From Algorimicrobium sediminis (GTDB lineage Bacteria > Bacteroidota > Bacteroidia > Flavobacteriales > Flavobacteriaceae), in assembly GCF_042684585.1 (NCBI RefSeq), contig NZ_JBHULS010000009.1, positions 1-8,287 on the forward strand: a stretch of DNA of 8,287 nt. The letters run 5' to 3'. Below the pieces are notes generated by a model, which was not told the DNA's origin, did not search any database, and worked only from the letters and a program-made list of their open reading frames with translations. This document shows positions 6,301 to 8,287 of the stretch, piece by piece; positions within the stretch are counted from its first letter, which is position 1, and every line of letters begins with the position of its first letter. The translations under genes were made by a program, and so were the position numbers.

Positions 6301-6782
6301 TGTACAGTAACGAGATTGAAATGTATCCCGATATTATTCTTTGGCTTGAAAAACAGCTAAAAGGCAAATATGGAAAAAAGGCAAAAAAAATTACTGTTTT
6401 AGATACGCACGACAGCGATTTACTTAATTTTATTATAAAACTAAAATATCAAAGATTTTTTCCTGAGTTTACAACCTATAAAATTCGTCAAGATATTACT
6501 GGGTTTATTGAGTATGAAGATAAAGTTGATTTAGTTTTTGTTGAGTGTAAAAACGGAAAATTAAGTCTAATAAATTTGTCGCAATTAATTGGTTATTCTT
6601 GTATTGCTTTACCTGTAATATCAATTTTAATTGCTCCTCAAGGAATGGGAACAACTTTGAGTAAATTACTGACATCATTTAATCGGACAGATATTTTAGA
6701 ATTTCGCCCAAATCGGAAAATCCAAGTCTTAAAGTGGGATTATAACAAAAAAGACATTGACCGAATGAATAGCATAACTTAA
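6300..6782 (+). CDS. PD-(D/E)XK nuclease, likely cutting subunit of restriction enzyme
   Basis: A 160-residue protein with a compact PD-(D/E)XK nuclease core: RQDITGFI supplies the acid D65, then a strand and loop, DLVFVECKNGKLSL supplies E82 and K84, and LSQLIGYSC (93-101) supplies the Gln-Tyr helix common in this family. N-terminal helix IILWLEKQLKGKYG carries further acids (E5, E7, E17). Metal-dependent phosphodiester hydrolysis of DNA is expected. The protein is nearly all catalytic core, with little room for a sequence-reading domain, so recognition likely comes from a partner, most simply the LAGLIDADG-fold protein whose stop codon overlaps this start (TAATG). It is the last gene of the operon and of cassette 4. 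Confidence 0.8.
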   Translation: MYSNEIEMYPDIILWLEKQLKGKYGKKAKKITVLDTHDSDLLNFIIKLKYQRFFPEFTTYKIRQDITGFIEYEDKVDLVFVECKNGKLSLINLSQLIGYSCIALPVISILIAPQGMGTTLSKLLTSFNRTDILEFRPNRKIQVLKWDYNKKDIDRMNSIT

Positions 6783-6895
6783 AGCCAACGCTGAAAGCCA
6801 TACACATTGCCAAGTCGCTCAAAAGCCAACCGCTAAAGCCAAAACTTGGCAAAGAGTATGTCTTAACGCTAGCAAGTTTGCGGAAAGAAAAGCCA
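6783..6895 (+). repeat. Non-coding tail of cassette 4 with a 9-bp inverted repeat
   Basis: No gene is seen here. TTGCCAAGT (6807-6815) and ACTTGGCAA (6844-6852) are perfect reverse complements 28 nt apart. The stretch is unusually rich in short repeats of AAAGCC / AGCCAACGCT type and ends in the R'' arm of attC-like site 4. No U-run follows the hairpin, so it is not a standard terminator. It may be a remnant of another element or a conserved cassette tail; this is unproven. Confidence 0.5.
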
Positions 6896-7032
6896 GTGTA
6901 CAACAATGTATAAAAATAATAGCGGTTTAATCGCTAAAACGAAAGTAAGTAAATATAAAAAAGGTCTTTGTTTAACCGAAAAGTCAGTACGTGAAAATCC
7001 GCTACTATTCTTATACTAGACCGTTGTGGCTA
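6896..7032 (+). repeat. attC-like site 4
   Basis: R''-like arm GTGTACAAC (6896-6904), 3 nt, left stem GTATAA (6908-6913); right stem TTATAC (7011-7016), 6 nt, GTTGTGGCTA (7023-7032). AAC-to-GTT span is 124 bp. TAGCGG/CCGCTA and AATA/TATT pair further in with unpaired bases between. Its centre (6960-6984) is 21/25 identical to that of attC5, while it lacks the strong central hairpin of sites 1-3. Confidence 0.84.
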
Positions 7033-8164
7033 ATGTAAAACGAACCGTGCCAAAAGAATATAAATGACAATAAAAGAAGCAATTTTAAAAAGTCTTGACG
7101 AGATAAACGGACTAACAAATTATTTGGAAGTTCACGACCATATTGTGAATAAAGGCTATTACGATTTTGGAACAGCGAAAACGCCAGCTTCGACAATTTC
7201 CGCATTACTCGGAGATTTTATAAGAAATGGAGATAGTCGAGTAAAACGAATAAAACAAGACGGAGGAACTTACTCATACTATTTGACTAAAAACGAACAG
7301 GAAATTGGAATTGAAATTCTTTCAGGAACAACCGAAACGACAACTTCAAAACCGATAAAAGTAAAAGCCAAAACATACAACGAACGGGATTTACACAAAC
7401 TTTTGAGTAGTTATTTAAAAAATACCAAAATCTATTCAAAAACCATATTTCACGAACAATCAAAATATGGAAAAGACAACAATCAGATTTGGACGCATCC
7501 AGATATGGTTGGAATTAAATTTCTAAACCTTCAGACAAAAGTCAGCCAGAATTTTTTAAAGTCAATAAACCGAGTTGACACTTTCAAATTGAGTTCATAC
7601 GAGATTAAAAAAGAAATTAACTCGGACTCGGAATTAAAAAAAGCTTATTTCCAAGCAGTTTCAAATTCAAGTTGGGCAAATTATGGATATTTGGTTGCTT
7701 TTGAGTTTAGCGACAGTTTATCGGACGAAATGGAGAGATTAAACCAATCGTTCGGAATTGGAATCATTGAACTAAATGCAAATCCATATCAAAGCAAAAT
7801 CCTTTTTCCTGCAAGTTATCGCGACCTTGACTTTAAGACAATTGACAAGCTTTGTAAGATAAATAAGGAGTTCGAGCAATTTATTGAACAAACCGACCGA
7901 CTTATGACTGCTCAAGAAAGATATTACAAATCGACAGAAAAAGAATTGAATGAATTTTGTGATGATTATTTTGAAAATGACACCGAAATAGAACAATATT
8001 GTAAAGATAAAAATATACCGAACGGAGAATAAACACTAGCCACAACAACGGCTATAAGCAATTGGGGTTTAAGTGCTTAACCGAAAATTAAAACATAAAA
8101 CAAAGGTCTGTGCTAAACTGAAAAGTAAGAGCAAAAAATCCCCAACTGCTCATAGCCACGACCG
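7024..8164 (+). mobile_element. Gene cassette 5 (1141 bp)
   Basis: Ends carry GTTGTGGCTA (7023-7032) and TAGCCACAAC (8037-8046), a perfect 10-bp reverse-complement pair. It holds one gene for a HARE-HTH plus nuclease-like protein, ending 4 nt before the R'' arm. Confidence 0.77.
7064..8032 (+). CDS. HARE-HTH protein with PD-(D/E)XK nuclease-like domain
   Basis: A 322-residue soluble protein. Residues 1 to about 75 look like a HARE-HTH winged helix: MTIKEAILKSLDE, LEVHDHIVNKGYYDFG, KTPASTISALLGDFIRNG, then a YSYYL wing strand. Such domains occur in restriction enzymes and in eukaryotic HB1/ASXL. A Thr/Lys-rich linker follows (about 80-105). The C-terminal part has HPDMVGI (145-151) and SSYEIKKEI (177-185), a fit to PD-(D/E)XK with D147, E180 and K182, followed by a helix (ELKKAYFQAVSNSSWANYGYLV) and a strand (GIGIIELNA). 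Predicted role: DNA-binding nuclease, perhaps a stand-alone, modification-dependent or abortive defence enzyme. No methyltransferase shares its cassette. The C-terminal 60 residues are acidic and helical (KELNEFCDDYFENDTEIE). The start ATG is 41 nt after the attC boundary. Confidence 0.8.
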   Translation: MTIKEAILKSLDEINGLTNYLEVHDHIVNKGYYDFGTAKTPASTISALLGDFIRNGDSRVKRIKQDGGTYSYYLTKNEQEIGIEILSGTTETTTSKPIKVKAKTYNERDLHKLLSSYLKNTKIYSKTIFHEQSKYGKDNNQIWTHPDMVGIKFLNLQTKVSQNFLKSINRVDTFKLSSYEIKKEINSDSELKKAYFQAVSNSSWANYGYLVAFEFSDSLSDEMERLNQSFGIGIIELNANPYQSKILFPASYRDLDFKTIDKLCKINKEFEQFIEQTDRLMTAQERYYKSTEKELNEFCDDYFENDTEIEQYCKDKNIPNGE

Positions 8165-8172
8165 TTAGGCAC
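8037..8172 (+). repeat. attC-like site 5
   Basis: R''-like arm TAGCCACAAC (8037-8046), 3 nt, left stem GGCTAT (8050-8055); right stem ATAGCC (8152-8157), 6 nt, GTTAGGCAC (8164-8172). AAC-to-GTT span is 123 bp. AGCA/TGCT and TTGGGG/CCCCAA continue the stem, with single unpaired bases between blocks, very like the extrahelical bases of attC hairpins. The stem sequence differs from sites 0-3 on both arms at once, i.e. compensatory change. Confidence 0.86.
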
Positions 8173-8287
8173 AAGTTGAAACGAGCAGCAACGGACTTTG
8201 CAAACTCGCAAACTTTAAGAAATTAAAAAAAACTCATTACGATTGATTAAATCACTCTGAGTGATTAGCCGCTCGTAAAATCTGATT
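8165..8287 (+). mobile_element. Start of gene cassette 6 (partial)
   Basis: Begins with GTTAGGCACAA, the same boundary sequence as cassette 1. No ATG occurs on the + strand before the window ends, so its gene starts later or lies on the other strand. The right end is outside the window, so the reverse-complement arm cannot be checked. Confidence 0.6.
8250..8266. repeat. 17-bp perfect palindrome in cassette 6
   Basis: AATCACTC, one central T, GAGTGATT. It lies about 85 bp inside cassette 6. The size and symmetry suit an operator for a dimeric regulator; no T-run follows directly on either strand, so it is a poor terminator. Function unknown. Confidence 0.45.

Larger units (their letters stand above)
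2578..7023 (+). mobile_element. Gene cassette 4 (4446 bp): restriction-modification cassette
   Basis: Ends carry GTTGTACAC (2577-2585) and GTGTACAAC (6896-6904), a perfect 9-bp reverse-complement pair. No further site of the AAC-N3-stem / stem-N6-GTT type was seen inside, so the whole five-gene restriction-modification operon appears to be one cassette. It also has about 170 nt of leader with its own promoter and about 110 nt of non-coding tail before the site. It is several times longer than its neighbours. Confidence 0.7.

Noticed and set aside
1..8287. Minus-strand reading frames of 60-100 codons across the window
   Set aside because: They lie opposite well-supported + strand genes, show no recognisable domains and have low-complexity, hydrophobic or Ser/Leu-rich composition typical of antisense shadows in AT-rich DNA.

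Overview
The window is AT-rich, with a Bacteroidota (Flavobacteriia-like) character. The signs are the low GC, a promoter matching the Bacteroidota -7 pattern TAnnTTTG, and the codon usage. All ten recognised genes lie on the + strand. They are not an ordinary operon: they sit in an array of gene cassettes separated by six near-constant (123-127 bp from first AAC to last GTT) imperfect palindromes that behave like integron attC sites. Every site has the same plan: AAC, 3 nt, a left stem, an interior, the complementary right stem, 6 nt, GTT. The outer arms do not pair across one site. They match the other end of the same cassette (for example GTTGCCAGTA at 881 and TACTGGCAAC at 1523), which is what excision as a circle with crossover at G|TT predicts. 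No integrase gene is in the window.

Layout: 1-131 attC0 (left end cut off); 126-881 cassette 1 (exported MORN-repeat protein); 882-1654 cassette 2 (SMI1/KNR4, SUKH-type protein); 1655-2577 cassette 3 (two small unrecognised proteins); 2578-7023 cassette 4 (a 4.4-kb restriction-modification operon); 7024-8164 cassette 5 (HARE-HTH plus PD-(D/E)XK nuclease-like protein); from 8165 the start of cassette 6, with no gene visible before the window ends.

Cassette 4 carries its own promoter and five tightly packed genes: an XRE-type regulator, a fused double DNA methyltransferase (a D12/Dam-like adenine domain followed by a TSPPYW-type domain), an unrecognised 149-aa protein, a two-repeat LAGLIDADG-fold protein whose usual catalytic acids are replaced, and a small PD-(D/E)XK nuclease. 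The last three have TAATG or zero-gap junctions. My inference is a restriction enzyme split into a LAGLIDADG-scaffold DNA-recognition subunit and a separate cutting subunit, possibly with the 149-aa protein as a third part, protected by a methyltransferase with one domain per strand of an asymmetric site.

Taken together, the window looks like the interior of a sedentary, integron-like cassette array in a Bacteroidota genome, loaded with defence and immunity-type genes. The strongest novelty claims are the attC-like architecture and the unusual restriction module.
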